Source of the DNA: Candidatus Peregrinibacteria bacterium Gr01-1014_25
GTDB lineage: Bacteria; Patescibacteriota; Gracilibacteria; Peribacterales; Peribacteraceae
Reading direction: 5' to 3'
Assembly (NCBI GenBank): GCA_007376205.1
Contig: VMFU01000009.1
Coordinates: 1-33,419, forward strand
DNA: 33,419 nucleotides
Shown: positions 1 through 7,745 of the stretch, piece after piece
How the letters are laid out: each line of letters opens with the position of its first letter
Position numbering within the stretch: position 1 is the stretch's first letter
Made by a program: the position numbers and the translations under genes
The notes under the pieces: model-generated
Databases searched by the model: none
What the model was told of the DNA's origin: nothing
The model's input: only the letters and a program-made list of their open reading frames with translations

Positions 1-312
1 CAAAGAAAGTGCACCGCCGCCAATTCCTCCTCCATACCGCGCCGTGTCTCGTCGCCGGACGGTCCAAGGCTTCCCGTCCGGCTCCTCGAAAGACATGCTG
101 CAAGCGGCGCTGCCCCTTCACCCCCCGTGGCGGCGGACCTCTCCACGACGAAAACAACCAACAGAAACAAGGCCCGGAGGGTCGCGACCACGGGGGGTGT
201 AAGGGGAAGCCCTGTCCCGTTGCTGCGAGCCGATCTCTCCGAGCGCCGAGGAGGAGAGACGGCGAGCACACAGGGCGGGAGGAGGGGCAATTGGTCGCGA
301 CGGCGTTCTTTG
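1..312 (+). ncRNA. Candidate large structured RNA (nested four-way junction)
   Basis: No convincing protein is encoded here, but the sequence folds into a fully nested structure. Closing stem: 1-7 with 306-312, 15-19 with 301-305, 20-25 with 289-294 and 26-33 with 278-285, 26 Watson-Crick pairs with bulges. Arm 1: 39-44/105-110, 45-49/91-95 and 54-62/74-82. Arm 2: 113-130/188-206, 18 pairs with one bulged T at 200, plus an inner helix 136-144/176-183 and an A-rich loop. Arm 3: 209-215/270-276, 221-224/265-268, 229-232/260-263 and 234-240/253-259. Linkers between arms are only 1-5 nt. The plus strand is preferred because the unpaired loops are A/purine-rich there. The stem reaches base 1, so the RNA may extend off the left edge. 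I do not recognise the family; it lacks tmRNA, SRP or canonical RNase P signatures. Confidence 0.5.
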
Positions 313-313
313 T

Positions 314-343
314 TGTCCTTTCTTTCGCCGGAAAGAAAGGACA
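314..343. repeat. Perfect 13-bp inverted repeat with GCCG loop
   Basis: Bases 314-326 pair perfectly with 331-343 around a 4-nt GCCG loop. The hairpin follows the candidate structured RNA directly and precedes proS. Neither side carries a clear T-tract, so a standard intrinsic terminator is not supported. It could be a 3' stabilising hairpin of the RNA, a processing site or a leader element. The left arm can also pair with bases 2-9, which gives an alternative fold. Confidence 0.6.
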
Positions 344-450
344 GAGAAGATGTTGAGATATCGCGTAGGGAAGTGACAAAGCTGCTGCTACAGAGAGGCA
401 AAAAAGGAAGCGCCGCATTGATACGAAGGAATATGATACTCTTTTTTCAC
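344..450 (+). promoter_or_regulatory. Leader region of proS with probable extended -10
   Basis: About 100 nt between the hairpin and proS. TACTCT (437-442), preceded by TGA, lies 8 nt before the ATG at 451, the spacing seen in front of many genes in this window. An AAGGA at 426-430 sits too close to the ATG at 433 and too far from the one at 451 to be a good ribosome-binding site. No clear -35 is visible. Confidence 0.35.
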
Positions 451-1728
451 ATGCTTCTCCTCTCCCACCTCTTCACGAAAACCTCGAAGGAAGCCGTTGC
501 CGATGCCGGCAGCGTGAACGCCGAGCTCCTCGTCCGCGCCGGATTCATCGCCAAGACGATGGCCGGCGTGTACTCCTTCCTACCGCTCGGGCTGAAAGTG
601 CTGCGAAACATCGAGCGCATCGTCCGCGAGGAGATGGACCGCATTGGCGCGCAAGAACTCCTCCTCTCCGCGCTGTCACCCCGCGAATACTGGGAGACGA
701 CCGGTCGCTGGGATCCCAAAGTCTTCGACGCCCTCTTCCACGTTCCGGGCGCGGGCGAACAGGAGTACGGCCTGAACCCGACCCACGAGGAGATCATCGT
801 GCCCGTCGCGCGGCAGTACGTCCGTTCGTACCGCGACCTGCCGTTCGGCGCGTACCAGATCCAGACGAAGTTCCGCAACGAACTGCGCGCGAAGTCGGGC
901 ATCCTGCGGGGTCGGGAATTCCTGATGAAGGACCTCTACTCATTCCACACCGACCAAGAGGACCTGGAACGCTACTACGCCGTCGTCCAGGACGCCTACG
1001 CCGCGATCTTCCGCCGTCTGGGTCTGGCGGAGAAAACGTACCTGACGTACGCCTCGGGCGGCAGCTTCTCGAAATACTCGCATGAGTACCAGGTAATCCT
1101 GCCCAACGGCGAGGACACCGTCTTCGTCAGCGTCGAAGCGGAGGAGAAGGGCATGCGCATCGCGGTGAACCGCGAGATCTACGAGCCGGGGAAGACCGCC
1201 TGCCCCGTGACGACCGGAACGACGTTCCGCGAGGAACGCGCCTCCGAAGCGGCGAACATCTTCATGCTCGGCACAAAGTTCTCCGCGCCGTTCGGCCTGC
1301 AGTACGCGACGCCCGAGGGGCAGATGAAGGACGTGATCATGGGATGCTACGGCATCGGCGTCTCGCGGCTGATGGGCATCATCGCCGAGGCCTTCGCCGA
1401 CGACGCCGGGCTGGTCTGGCCAAAGGCCGTCGCTCCCGCCGTCGCCCACATCCTCCCCATCGCCAAGAGCAAGGAGGATCCGGCGTTCACGACAGCCATG
1501 CACTGCGCAAAACATCTGGAGGACGCCGGCGTCCCCTGCATCGTCGATGACCGGCTCGATCCCTCGGCGGGCTCGCGCCTGGCGGATGCGGACCTGATGG
1601 GCCTCCCCTTCCGCATCGTCGTCTCGCCCAAGACCCTGGCCGACGACAAGGTGGAAGTGAAGGAGCGCGCCGGCGGCGCGGTGACCCTGTGCGGAACGAC
1701 AAAGCTCCTCGCGCTGGTGAGCGGCTGA
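451..1728 (+). CDS. proS: Prolyl-tRNA synthetase, short form without editing (INS) domain
   Basis: Class II synthetase that charges tRNA-Pro in the cytosol. From ATG 451 it is 425 aa. It shows the N-terminal helix and motif 1 region (LPLGLKVLRNIE), NPTHEE near residue 108, motif 2 (FRNELRAK..GRGREF type) near 140, motif 3 GCYGIGVSR near 297 and a C-terminal anticodon-binding domain from about 320. Typical bacterial ProRS is about 570 aa because a roughly 180-residue INS editing domain lies between motifs 2 and 3; here that interval is short, as in alphaproteobacterial-type enzymes. The frame is open upstream to 127, but that part overlaps the structured RNA and does not look like ProRS. ATG 433 is an alternative start; 451 aligns best with the family N-terminus (MLLLSHLF) and with the -10 spacing. 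Confidence 0.95.
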   Translation: MLLLSHLFTKTSKEAVADAGSVNAELLVRAGFIAKTMAGVYSFLPLGLKVLRNIERIVREEMDRIGAQELLLSALSPREYWETTGRWDPKVFDALFHVPGAGEQEYGLNPTHEEIIVPVARQYVRSYRDLPFGAYQIQTKFRNELRAKSGILRGREFLMKDLYSFHTDQEDLERYYAVVQDAYAAIFRRLGLAEKTYLTYASGGSFSKYSHEYQVILPNGEDTVFVSVEAEEKGMRIAVNREIYEPGKTACPVTTGTTFREERASEAANIFMLGTKFSAPFGLQYATPEGQMKDVIMGCYGIGVSRLMGIIAEAFADDAGLVWPKAVAPAVAHILPIAKSKEDPAFTTAMHCAKHLEDAGVPCIVDDRLDPSAGSRLADADLMGLPFRIVVSPKTLADDKVEVKERAGGAVTLCGTTKLLALVSG

Positions 1729-1732
1729 TGCG

Positions 1733-2452
1733 TCATCGCGGTGTACGCAATGCCGCGGTGTGCATGATCCGCGGGGGAATTTCCACGGCGGTCAGTTCGC
1801 ATTCCAGCGTTTCGGGAACGCCGTTCACCGGATCGTGGACGCGATACACCGCCTTGCCGAGCGGCGATGGTTCCAATGCGCACTGAAGCACGATCGACGG
1901 CATGCACCCCGCGGCTGGCCGCAGGACCAATTCGCTGCAGATATCCCGGAAGTCGTCGGGGTGGAGCCGCGCGGCGCCGAATGCCGAATCGAAAACGATC
2001 CATCCCTTGTCATGCCGGACGTTCGTGATGACGGCACTGCCGCGGCTGCCCGTCGACGGGCGCACGCACTGCAGGACGTACTGGCGACGCTCCGTGCGCA
2101 GTTGCAGGGTCTGATCACCGGCGCGGATGAACTCCGCCTCAATGATTGCCTTGCCCGACGCTGTCTGTACCTCGACGGCGATCGGATAGTCGATCACCGA
2201 AATGTTGTCGTCGAGCATGTCGAGAGGCCGGGCTTTCCCCGGGCCGGAGGCGACGCTTGCGGGCCGCACCTCGCCGGCCTTTCGCCAGTCGTGCATGGCC
2301 ACCGCACCAATGCCGGCTCCGACTCCGATGAGTGCCGACGCCATCAGCATCCTGCGTAAAAAACTCCGCCGCGATGACAGTGAGAGAGAGATGGTGTCAC
2401 CGCTTTCGTTTTGAGCAGTTTCCTCTCCGCCGTAGACGTCTGGAGTGGCCAT
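1733..2452 (-). CDS. Tat-exported protein of unknown function
   Basis: 239 aa. Residues 27-34 read SRRSFLRR, a good twin-arginine motif, followed by a small-residue hydrophobic stretch (about 36-53) as in Tat signal peptides or an N-terminal anchor. The remainder, about 180 aa, is mixed alpha/beta in character with several cysteines, and I do not recognise it. The stop lies 4 bp from the proS stop, so the two genes converge. It is divergent from the secreted protein starting at 2620. No -10 hexamer sits at the usual 6-8 nt before this ATG, so the exact start is less certain than for neighbours. Product role unknown; export by Tat is inferred from the motif alone. Confidence 0.75.
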   Translation of the reverse strand: MATPDVYGGEETAQNESGDTISLSLSSRRSFLRRMLMASALIGVGAGIGAVAMHDWRKAGEVRPASVASGPGKARPLDMLDDNISVIDYPIAVEVQTASGKAIIEAEFIRAGDQTLQLRTERRQYVLQCVRPSTGSRGSAVITNVRHDKGWIVFDSAFGAARLHPDDFRDICSELVLRPAAGCMPSIVLQCALEPSPLGKAVYRVHDPVNGVPETLECELTAVEIPPRIMHTAALRTPR

Positions 2453-2503
2453 CAGTCTTCGTGCGTACAGGCGAAGCGTAGCAGAGGAATATCAAGCTAC
2501 AAA

Positions 2504-2580
2504 AGCTTCCGAGGCTTGCGAAACCTCAACAAGGGAGTTGTTCCTCTGACGTTTGTGATGTTCTTGAAGCCTCCGAAGCT
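2504..2580. repeat. Cruciform-type inverted repeat upstream of secreted-protein promoter
   Basis: Bases 2504-2517 pair with 2567-2580: 13 pairs and one C/C mismatch. Inside, AACAA (2528-2532) pairs with TTGTT (2538-2542) around GGGAG. The outer arm ends 4 bp before a consensus -35 at 2585. It lies in the divergent intergenic region 2453-2619, so it cannot be a terminator of either flanking gene. A regulator site or DNA cruciform is possible. Confidence 0.55.
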
Positions 2581-2584
2581 CCGG

Positions 2585-2612
2585 TTGACAGTCCGCAATC
2601 GTGCGGTAGCGT
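2585..2612 (+). promoter_or_regulatory. Promoter of secreted modular protein, leaderless geometry
   Basis: Perfect TTGACA at 2585-2590, a 16-bp spacer, then TAGCGT at 2607-2612. The ATG at 2620 follows after 7 nt, so transcription should begin at or next to the start codon. This favours ATG 2620 over the in-frame TTG at 2614. Confidence 0.6.
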
Positions 2613-2619
2613 CTTGGGT

Positions 2620-5253
2620 ATGCGCACCACCACAACCGGCATTTTCGCCGCTCTGCTCCTTTTCCTGGCTCCGGCAGCCTCCGCACAACAGGCCGATTCA
2701 TTCTTTGACGTTTTTGCGGACGTTTCCTTACCGCCGGCGAAGACGGAATGCATCGCCTGCGACATCATCCGCCAGTGGATCAGGGACAAGGAGATGGAAA
2801 TTTGGAGAGTGGATTTCAACCTGTTGGGAGCCCGTCTCCAGGCGCCGCGCCTGCAGAACAGCGCCGCGGATGCCCGTAGGGAGGCGGAGAAAGCGGAAAA
2901 GGCTCTGAAGGATTTTGAAAATCCCAAGAGCTGGGTCGAGAACGCCGACGGCAGCGGACATTTGGACAGCAGCGACCTTGCCGCGATGCGGCGTCTGAAT
3001 GCCGACCTGTGGCAGCAATACAAGGACGGCGATATCACCGCGCAGGAATTGAGCGACGCGTGGGGCAATGTCACACCCGCGGACCGGGAGCGCGCGAAGG
3101 ATCAAATCGAGAAGGAACTCGCCGACCGCGCACGGGAGGCGCGGGCGGAGGCCGACAAACTCCAGAAGGAGCTGGACGACTTGATGCGCCAGATCCGCGA
3201 GTGGGAAATCCAGCGCGCGGGCATGGAGGCGTACATCGAATCCCTGCAGAAATCCCTTGAGGAGTGCGAGCGCAAATGCAAGGTAAGCGCCGTCGATCCG
3301 ATCACCGAGTACGAGGATCAGTTCCCCGTCGTCGAACAGGATTCGTGGTGGGATGACATCGTGGAGTGGTTCGGATTCGGCGATGACGAGGAAGACGATG
3401 AGCAGCAGCCGCCGATGACCACGGACGGTCCGGGCGGTGGCGTGGGAGGCCAAGGTGAGGATGTGCCGGGAGGCGGAACAGACGAGGGCGAACCGATGAC
3501 ACCCGCGGACTCGTTCTTCGACATCTTCACGGATTTGGATCTGTCTCCCCCGACGCTGCGATGTCTCCTTTGCGATCCGATTCTGGAGGAAATCGAAGAA
3601 CTGGAGCACGAACTGAAGGAGTTGCAGAACGAGTTCACGGATGCGCAACGCGCGAAAGCCGAGGCGGACAAGAACGTGCATGACGCGGAGGGCAAGAAAG
3701 CCGCCGCGGAGAAGGCGCTCAACGATTTCCGCAACCCGCGCAGCTGGATCGAAAACGCGGACGGCAGCGGCCGCATCGACTCATCGGACTTGGCCGCGCA
3801 GCGCGCTCGCAACCAGTCCCTCTGGCAGGACTACAAGAACGGCGACCTCTCCGCGCAGGAATTGAGCGACGCGTGGGGCAAGCCGATGACGCCACAGGAG
3901 CGCGACGAGTGGAAGGAGAAAGTCGAAGAGGGTCTGGAGCAAGCGGTGAAAGACGCAAAGAGCGCCCTGGACGCCGCGAAGGAAGCCCAGCAGCAAGCTG
4001 CTGACGCCGTTTCCGACATCCAGAAGGACATGCAGGACATCCTGGACGAGATCAAGCGCCTGCAAGCGGAGTACGAGGAATGCCTCAAGCGCTGCGTCGA
4101 AATCGAGGAGGAGCTCGACCTGATCGGCGTTCTCGACGGCGCGAAGATCGAGCCCGATGACGGCGGTGCGGACGAAACCGGCATCTTCGACTGGTTTGAG
4201 GACCTCTTCTCTGGTGACGACGAGGAGTCGGACAGCGATGACGAACCGGGCGACCTGGAAAATGGCGAGGCCAGCGAGGCGCCGATGAGTTCAGCGGCCA
4301 GCGAGGCGGCTTCCGCCCGTAGTACCTCGGACGTCTCCGACGATGGCTCGGCCGTGAAGGGCAGCTTCACCGAGGTCGGCGGCTTGGAGACCGAAGTGCC
4401 GGTCATCGATTACCGCACCGGCCCCGAGGACGCCGTCACGGGCAAGATTCCGGGAGTGCGCAAAACATGCACCATCGAGAGTAAGCGCACATGCACGCTG
4501 TCCTGCGACGGCGAATGCGTTGAGGAAGACGGTTGCTACGTGTGTCAGAAGAAGGCCGCGGAGGATTGCAAGAGCGACACGATGGAGAGCGGCGCCTGCG
4601 GTACCGGCTGCTCCAATGGCCGCTGCGTGAAATCCTACGTGCGCGACGACGGCGTCGCGTGCTATCGCTGCGAACTGAAATCCGACGGCGAAGAAGATCA
4701 GCCGGTCTGTTCCTCCGGCAAAACCCGCGACCGGGACGCCTGCGAAGAGGCTTGCCAGGAGGAGGGCGGCACCTGCACCGCGGACGATAGCGGCTGCTAC
4801 GGCTGTGTGGTCGTCCGCTGCCCGAGCGGCACGTACACGAATGAATGCCCCAGCTCGTGCGCGAGCGGCTGCGACACGGTCGGTCAGGAAGCGGGCGTCA
4901 CCTGCTACGCCTGCAAGAAGAGCTGTACGGACGTCTGTTCCCAACAGGGATACGCCCAGGTCGGCACGAACTGGAGCTCCTACCTCCAATCGTATTTGAG
5001 CGAGTACTCCTGCGTCTCCGGCGCATCGGTGAAGGTCACGACGGCGACGATCGGCAGCTGCACGTGTTCCAACCAACCCGAGGTCACGGTCAACATGACG
5101 CCCCCCATCTGCAAGGGGACGCCGTGCGGCGACGTCGCTTGCGGCCAGTCCGCGAGCTGCCAGCAGGGCGAATCGACCCTCACCGTCCGCTGCAACTGGG
5201 GCGGCTGGCAGAACATCGGCGAAAACAAGTTCCAGCCCGTGCTGGGACAATAA
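2620..5253 (+). CDS. Secreted modular protein: duplicated coiled-coil/Ca-loop module plus Cys-rich C-terminus
   Basis: 877 aa. The N-terminus is a Sec signal peptide with a probable cut after ASA at residue 22. Two copies of one module follow (about 25-225 and 297-505). Each has DSFFD(V/I)F..., a CxxC pair (CIAC, CLLC), heptad-rich helices, then ENADGSG(H/R)(L/I)DSSDLAA and a conserved LW..YK(D/N)GD..AQELSDAWG stretch. The NADGSGRIDSSD element resembles the 12-residue calcium loop of dockerin/EF-hand repeats. Acidic linkers (DDEEDDEQ, GDDEESDSDDE) follow each module. From about 613 to the end there are many cysteines in CxxxC-type spacings, suggesting disulfide-rich surface domains. No C-terminal anchor is visible. 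Probably a cell-surface or released protein; function unknown. It forms a likely operon with the small membrane protein 19 bp downstream. Confidence 0.85.
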   Translation: MRTTTTGIFAALLLFLAPAASAQQADSFFDVFADVSLPPAKTECIACDIIRQWIRDKEMEIWRVDFNLLGARLQAPRLQNSAADARREAEKAEKALKDFENPKSWVENADGSGHLDSSDLAAMRRLNADLWQQYKDGDITAQELSDAWGNVTPADRERAKDQIEKELADRAREARAEADKLQKELDDLMRQIREWEIQRAGMEAYIESLQKSLEECERKCKVSAVDPITEYEDQFPVVEQDSWWDDIVEWFGFGDDEEDDEQQPPMTTDGPGGGVGGQGEDVPGGGTDEGEPMTPADSFFDIFTDLDLSPPTLRCLLCDPILEEIEELEHELKELQNEFTDAQRAKAEADKNVHDAEGKKAAAEKALNDFRNPRSWIENADGSGRIDSSDLAAQRARNQSLWQDYKNGDLSAQELSDAWGKPMTPQERDEWKEKVEEGLEQAVKDAKSALDAAKEAQQQAADAVSDIQKDMQDILDEIKRLQAEYEECLKRCVEIEEELDLIGVLDGAKIEPDDGGADETGIFDWFEDLFSGDDEESDSDDEPGDLENGEASEAPMSSAASEAASARSTSDVSDDGSAVKGSFTEVGGLETEVPVIDYRTGPEDAVTGKIPGVRKTCTIESKRTCTLSCDGECVEEDGCYVCQKKAAEDCKSDTMESGACGTGCSNGRCVKSYVRDDGVACYRCELKSDGEEDQPVCSSGKTRDRDACEEACQEEGGTCTADDSGCYGCVVVRCPSGTYTNECPSSCASGCDTVGQEAGVTCYACKKSCTDVCSQQGYAQVGTNWSSYLQSYLSEYSCVSGASVKVTTATIGSCTCSNQPEVTVNMTPPICKGTPCGDVACGQSASCQQGESTLTVRCNWGGWQNIGENKFQPVLGQ

Positions 5254-5272
5254 TTCCTTCCCCCTTTCTTCC

Positions 5273-5593
5273 ATGCCGGACGTCGCCTTCCCCATCGGCC
5301 TCGCGCTGCTCTTCGTCCATTTGCACTGGTTCTTCGGTGTCGCTGCGCTGCTCGGCGTCATCCTCTTCCTCGTCTGGGCGATTCGCACACTCAATGGTCC
5401 CGGTATGAAGCGTTGGGCGTTGTGGTTCATGATCATCGGTGTCATCGGATCGCTTGTCACCGCTCCGCTCGCCGCTCCGGGCTTCTTCTGGTTCGCCTCG
5501 CTGCTGCGCGGCAAAACCATGGACATGGCGCCCATGATGAAAGGCGGCATGATGTTCAACGACGCGGATGACCGCCGCCTGCCGCCGCGTTAG
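5273..5593 (+). CDS. Small two-helix membrane protein
   Basis: 106 aa with two strongly hydrophobic segments (about 8-36 and 46-70) and a Met-rich, charged tail (MAPMMKGGMMFNDADD). It starts 19 bp after the secreted modular protein on the same strand and has no promoter hexamer of its own at the usual distance, so co-transcription is likely. Its TAG stop overlaps the TAA stop of the convergent CYTH gene by 3 bp (TTAG). I do not recognise the family; a membrane partner for the secreted neighbour is only a guess. Confidence 0.7.
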   Translation: MPDVAFPIGLALLFVHLHWFFGVAALLGVILFLVWAIRTLNGPGMKRWALWFMIIGVIGSLVTAPLAAPGFFWFASLLRGKTMDMAPMMKGGMMFNDADDRRLPPR

Positions 5594-6165
5594 TCCTCGC
5601 TTCTCATCCCGCGCTTCTTCTTCTGACGACGGGCGGCGGGGCTCCCCTTGCTGCGGCGCTCCTCGTAGTGCTCCTTCACTGCCGCCAACGACCAGTGTTT
5701 GCGTTCGTCCCATGGCAGGCCCAGTTCTCCGGCTGTCCGCTTCAGTTGTTCCTGCGTCTGCGCCTGCATGATGAGGAGCGGCGGCATCTCTCCGAGCATG
5801 TCAATATGCATGCGCACCTGCCGGAGCATGTAGGTGATGCGGTGGGCGCTGTGCTCCACCATCTGGTCGACGCCCAGCCTATGGAACAGCGTGCGAATCT
5901 TCTCCAGATCGGCGGGACGGAGCCGGACTTCCATCACACGACGCTCGTCATGACCGTCCGCGCCGGAGCCGTTGATCTTCATCGTCAGGCCGATCTTGCC
6001 GCGCGTCTGGAGGCGCAGGGTTATCCCGCTTTGACTTAGGCCGTAATCGGGCCAGTCGTAATACTCGGCTTCCGCGTTGCTGTCGGCGACCAGCCGGGCG
6101 CCCAGCTCCTGCATCTGCCCCTGCAGCGCGTCGGCATCCACGTCGATGAACTTCACTTCACGCAT
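5590..6165 (-). CDS. CYTH-domain protein (CyaB/triphosphatase-like), possibly degenerate
   Basis: 191 aa. The family includes class IV adenylate cyclases and triphosphate hydrolases that bind substrate inside a beta tunnel. The N-terminus MREVKF matches the CYTH start, but the ExExK signature is reduced to MxExK. GITLRLQTRGKIGLTMK and the ERRVMEVRL strand fit the tunnel strands. Near the C-terminal half, where most members read EIEG, this protein has LIMQAQ. These changes in acidic metal ligands suggest altered or lost catalysis. The C-terminus is basic (RRQKKKRGMR). ATG 6165 was chosen by family alignment; the frame is open far upstream, but that part only shadows queA and ogt. Last gene of an ogt-queA-CYTH run, 56 bp after queA. 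Confidence 0.75.
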   Translation of the reverse strand: MREVKFIDVDADALQGQMQELGARLVADSNAEAEYYDWPDYGLSQSGITLRLQTRGKIGLTMKINGSGADGHDERRVMEVRLRPADLEKIRTLFHRLGVDQMVEHSAHRITYMLRQVRMHIDMLGEMPPLLIMQAQTQEQLKRTAGELGLPWDERKHWSLAAVKEHYEERRSKGSPAARRQKKKRGMRSED

Positions 6166-6221
6166 GGTGGTTGGGAAAAGGGGGCGCCATTGAAACCGCA
6201 TCGGATGCAAAACGCAAGCAT

Positions 6222-7262
6222 TTACCGGATCAGCATCGCGTCGCCGAACGAGAAGAGACGCATCTTGCGCCTGATGGCCCGGGCATAGAGAGACAGGAGC
6301 ATCCTGCGTCCGACGAGCGTGCTCACGAGCATCAGAAGGCTGGAGCGCGGAACGTGAAAGTTCGTGATGAGCCCGTCCACAAGCCGAAAACGATACCCTT
6401 CGCGGATGAAGAGTGTTGTCGTGCCGCGCGGCCGCGCGACGCGGCCGCGCGCATCCGCCGCCGACTCCAGGGCGCGCAACGCCGTCGTCCCGACGGCGAT
6501 GATTGGGCGGTGCTCGTTTTGGGCTTTTTGCAGGGCTCGGCACGTTTTCGTGGGGATGATGTACCGTTCGCCGTGCAGGGAACCGTGCGCGAGTTGGTCG
6601 CCGGTGACGGGTGCGAACGTGCCGAGGCCCACATGCAGCGTTAGCGTCGCCAGTTCGATGCCATCCCGCTGCAGACGCTTGAGCAAGGGCTTCGTGAAGT
6701 GCAGCGATGCCGTCGGCGCGGCCACGGATCCGTCGCTGCGCGCGAACACGGACTGGTATTCGCGGCGGCGTTCGCCTTCGCGCAGCGGCGAATCGGCCAT
6801 GTACGGCGGCAGCGGGGTTCTGCCTCGGCGGCGCAGAATCGCACGCAGGCGGGTGAGCGGGAACGACGGCTCCAAAATCCATCCCGCCGCATCGCGTTTG
6901 AGAACACGAAGGAAACATCGCGGTTCGATCATCAGCTTTTCCCCCTCGCGTAGACGCTTCGGCGAAAGAGCGTGGATGCGCCCACCGCCGGACGAAAGAA
7001 GAAGTAGATCGATCCGCCCGCCCGTCTTGCGCCGGACGGGGAGTCGCGCGGGGATGACCTTCGTGTCGTTGAGCACGAGCAACGCGCGCGGCGGCAGATA
7101 CCGCCCTATGTTCCGGAAAATGTCCCACGCAACCTTCTTCGTCCTGCGGTCGTAGACGAGGAGCCGCGCGCTGTCGCGCGGACGCGCGGGGCGACGGGTG
7201 ATGAGGGACGGCGGCACGGTGAACGCAAAGCGCTCCAGCAATGCCTCCTGACGGGTGTTCAT
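6222..7262 (-). CDS. queA: S-adenosylmethionine:tRNA ribosyltransferase-isomerase
   Basis: 346 aa, the usual length. QueA transfers and isomerises the ribosyl part of SAM onto 7-aminomethyl-7-deazaguanine at the wobble base of GUN-decoding tRNAs, making epoxyqueuosine. Diagnostic blocks are present in order: LLVYDRRTK, LVLNDTKVIPARL, GRTPLPPYM, PTASLHFT, TLHVGLGTFAPV, IAVGTTALRALES, LVDGLITNFHVP and FSFGDAMLI. It starts 9 bp after the ogt stop, which implies co-transcription. No other queuosine genes (tgt, queC/D/E/F) are in the window, so a complete pathway cannot be judged. Confidence 0.96.
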   Translation of the reverse strand: MNTRQEALLERFAFTVPPSLITRRPARPRDSARLLVYDRRTKKVAWDIFRNIGRYLPPRALLVLNDTKVIPARLPVRRKTGGRIDLLLLSSGGGRIHALSPKRLREGEKLMIEPRCFLRVLKRDAAGWILEPSFPLTRLRAILRRRGRTPLPPYMADSPLREGERRREYQSVFARSDGSVAAPTASLHFTKPLLKRLQRDGIELATLTLHVGLGTFAPVTGDQLAHGSLHGERYIIPTKTCRALQKAQNEHRPIIAVGTTALRALESAADARGRVARPRGTTTLFIREGYRFRLVDGLITNFHVPRSSLLMLVSTLVGRRMLLSLYARAIRRKMRLFSFGDAMLIR

Positions 7263-7271
7263 GCAGGAATC

Positions 7272-7739
7272 CTAGCGCGCCGCTTCGTGGTCCAGAAGCC
7301 ACCGTTTCGCGGCGACGCCGCAGGCGTAACCGCCGATATCGCCATCGGCGGCGACCACGCGATGGCAAGGAACGATGATGGGCAGCGGGTTCCGTGTCAG
7401 CGCCTGGCCGATGGCCCGGGCCGAACCGCAGTCCAAGCGCGAACCGAGTGCTCCGTACGTGATCGTTTCGCCGAAGCGCACCCGTTCCAAGGCATTCCAG
7501 ACATCCAGCTGGAAAGACGTGCCGCGCAGAGCGATGGGCACATCGGCAAACACCCGACGCGCCCCCGCGAAGTACTCCGTCAGCTGGCGCGCGCAGTCCC
7601 GGAGAAAGGCAAATTGCTCCCCCAAGGCCTTCTCCGCCGGCGCGCCGATATCGATGGCGACCATGCCGCGCTCCACGGCCCGCAGACGCAGGCACCCGAT
7701 CGGACTGTCGATGCTGCAGAGAGATTCCACCGTCGGCAT
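7272..7739 (-). CDS. ogt: Methylated-DNA--protein-cysteine methyltransferase
   Basis: 155 aa, normal for the short Ogt/MGMT form. It repairs O6-alkylguanine by one-step transfer to its own cysteine. The active-site block IIVPCHRVV puts the acceptor at Cys125; the helix-turn-helix with arginine finger (GSARAIGQAL), the TYGALGS strand and GGYACGVAAKRWLLDHE are all present. ATG 7739 is supported by TAGTAT at 7746-7751, six bases upstream. First gene of the ogt-queA-CYTH run. A G-rich periodic tract lies just upstream of its promoter. Confidence 0.95.
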   Translation of the reverse strand: MPTVESLCSIDSPIGCLRLRAVERGMVAIDIGAPAEKALGEQFAFLRDCARQLTEYFAGARRVFADVPIALRGTSFQLDVWNALERVRFGETITYGALGSRLDCGSARAIGQALTRNPLPIIVPCHRVVAADGDIGGYACGVAAKRWLLDHEAAR

Positions 7740-7745
7740 GCCTGC

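Noticed and set aside
314-343. Rho-independent terminator
   Set aside because: The 13-bp stem is strong, but no T-tract follows on either strand, so it is listed only as an inverted repeat.
1-365. RNase P RNA (a P3-like hairpin followed by CGAAAGACATG, then ACAGAAAC, then GACAGA near 341)
   Set aside because: The canonical GGAAAGUCC with its bulged U is absent, CGAAAGAC is consumed by a local helix (45-49/91-95), no AGAUGA-type block is present, and the GACAGA lies outside the closing stem. Resemblance is partial only.
127-450. N-terminal extension of ProRS to codon 127
   Set aside because: The translated extension is Arg-rich and unlike ProRS, and it overlaps the structured-RNA helices; the family N-terminus begins at 451.
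4291-5559. 422-codon minus-strand frame opposite the Cys-rich end of the secreted protein
   Set aside because: Antisense of a cysteine-patterned sequence with a valid promoter and signal peptide on the other strand.
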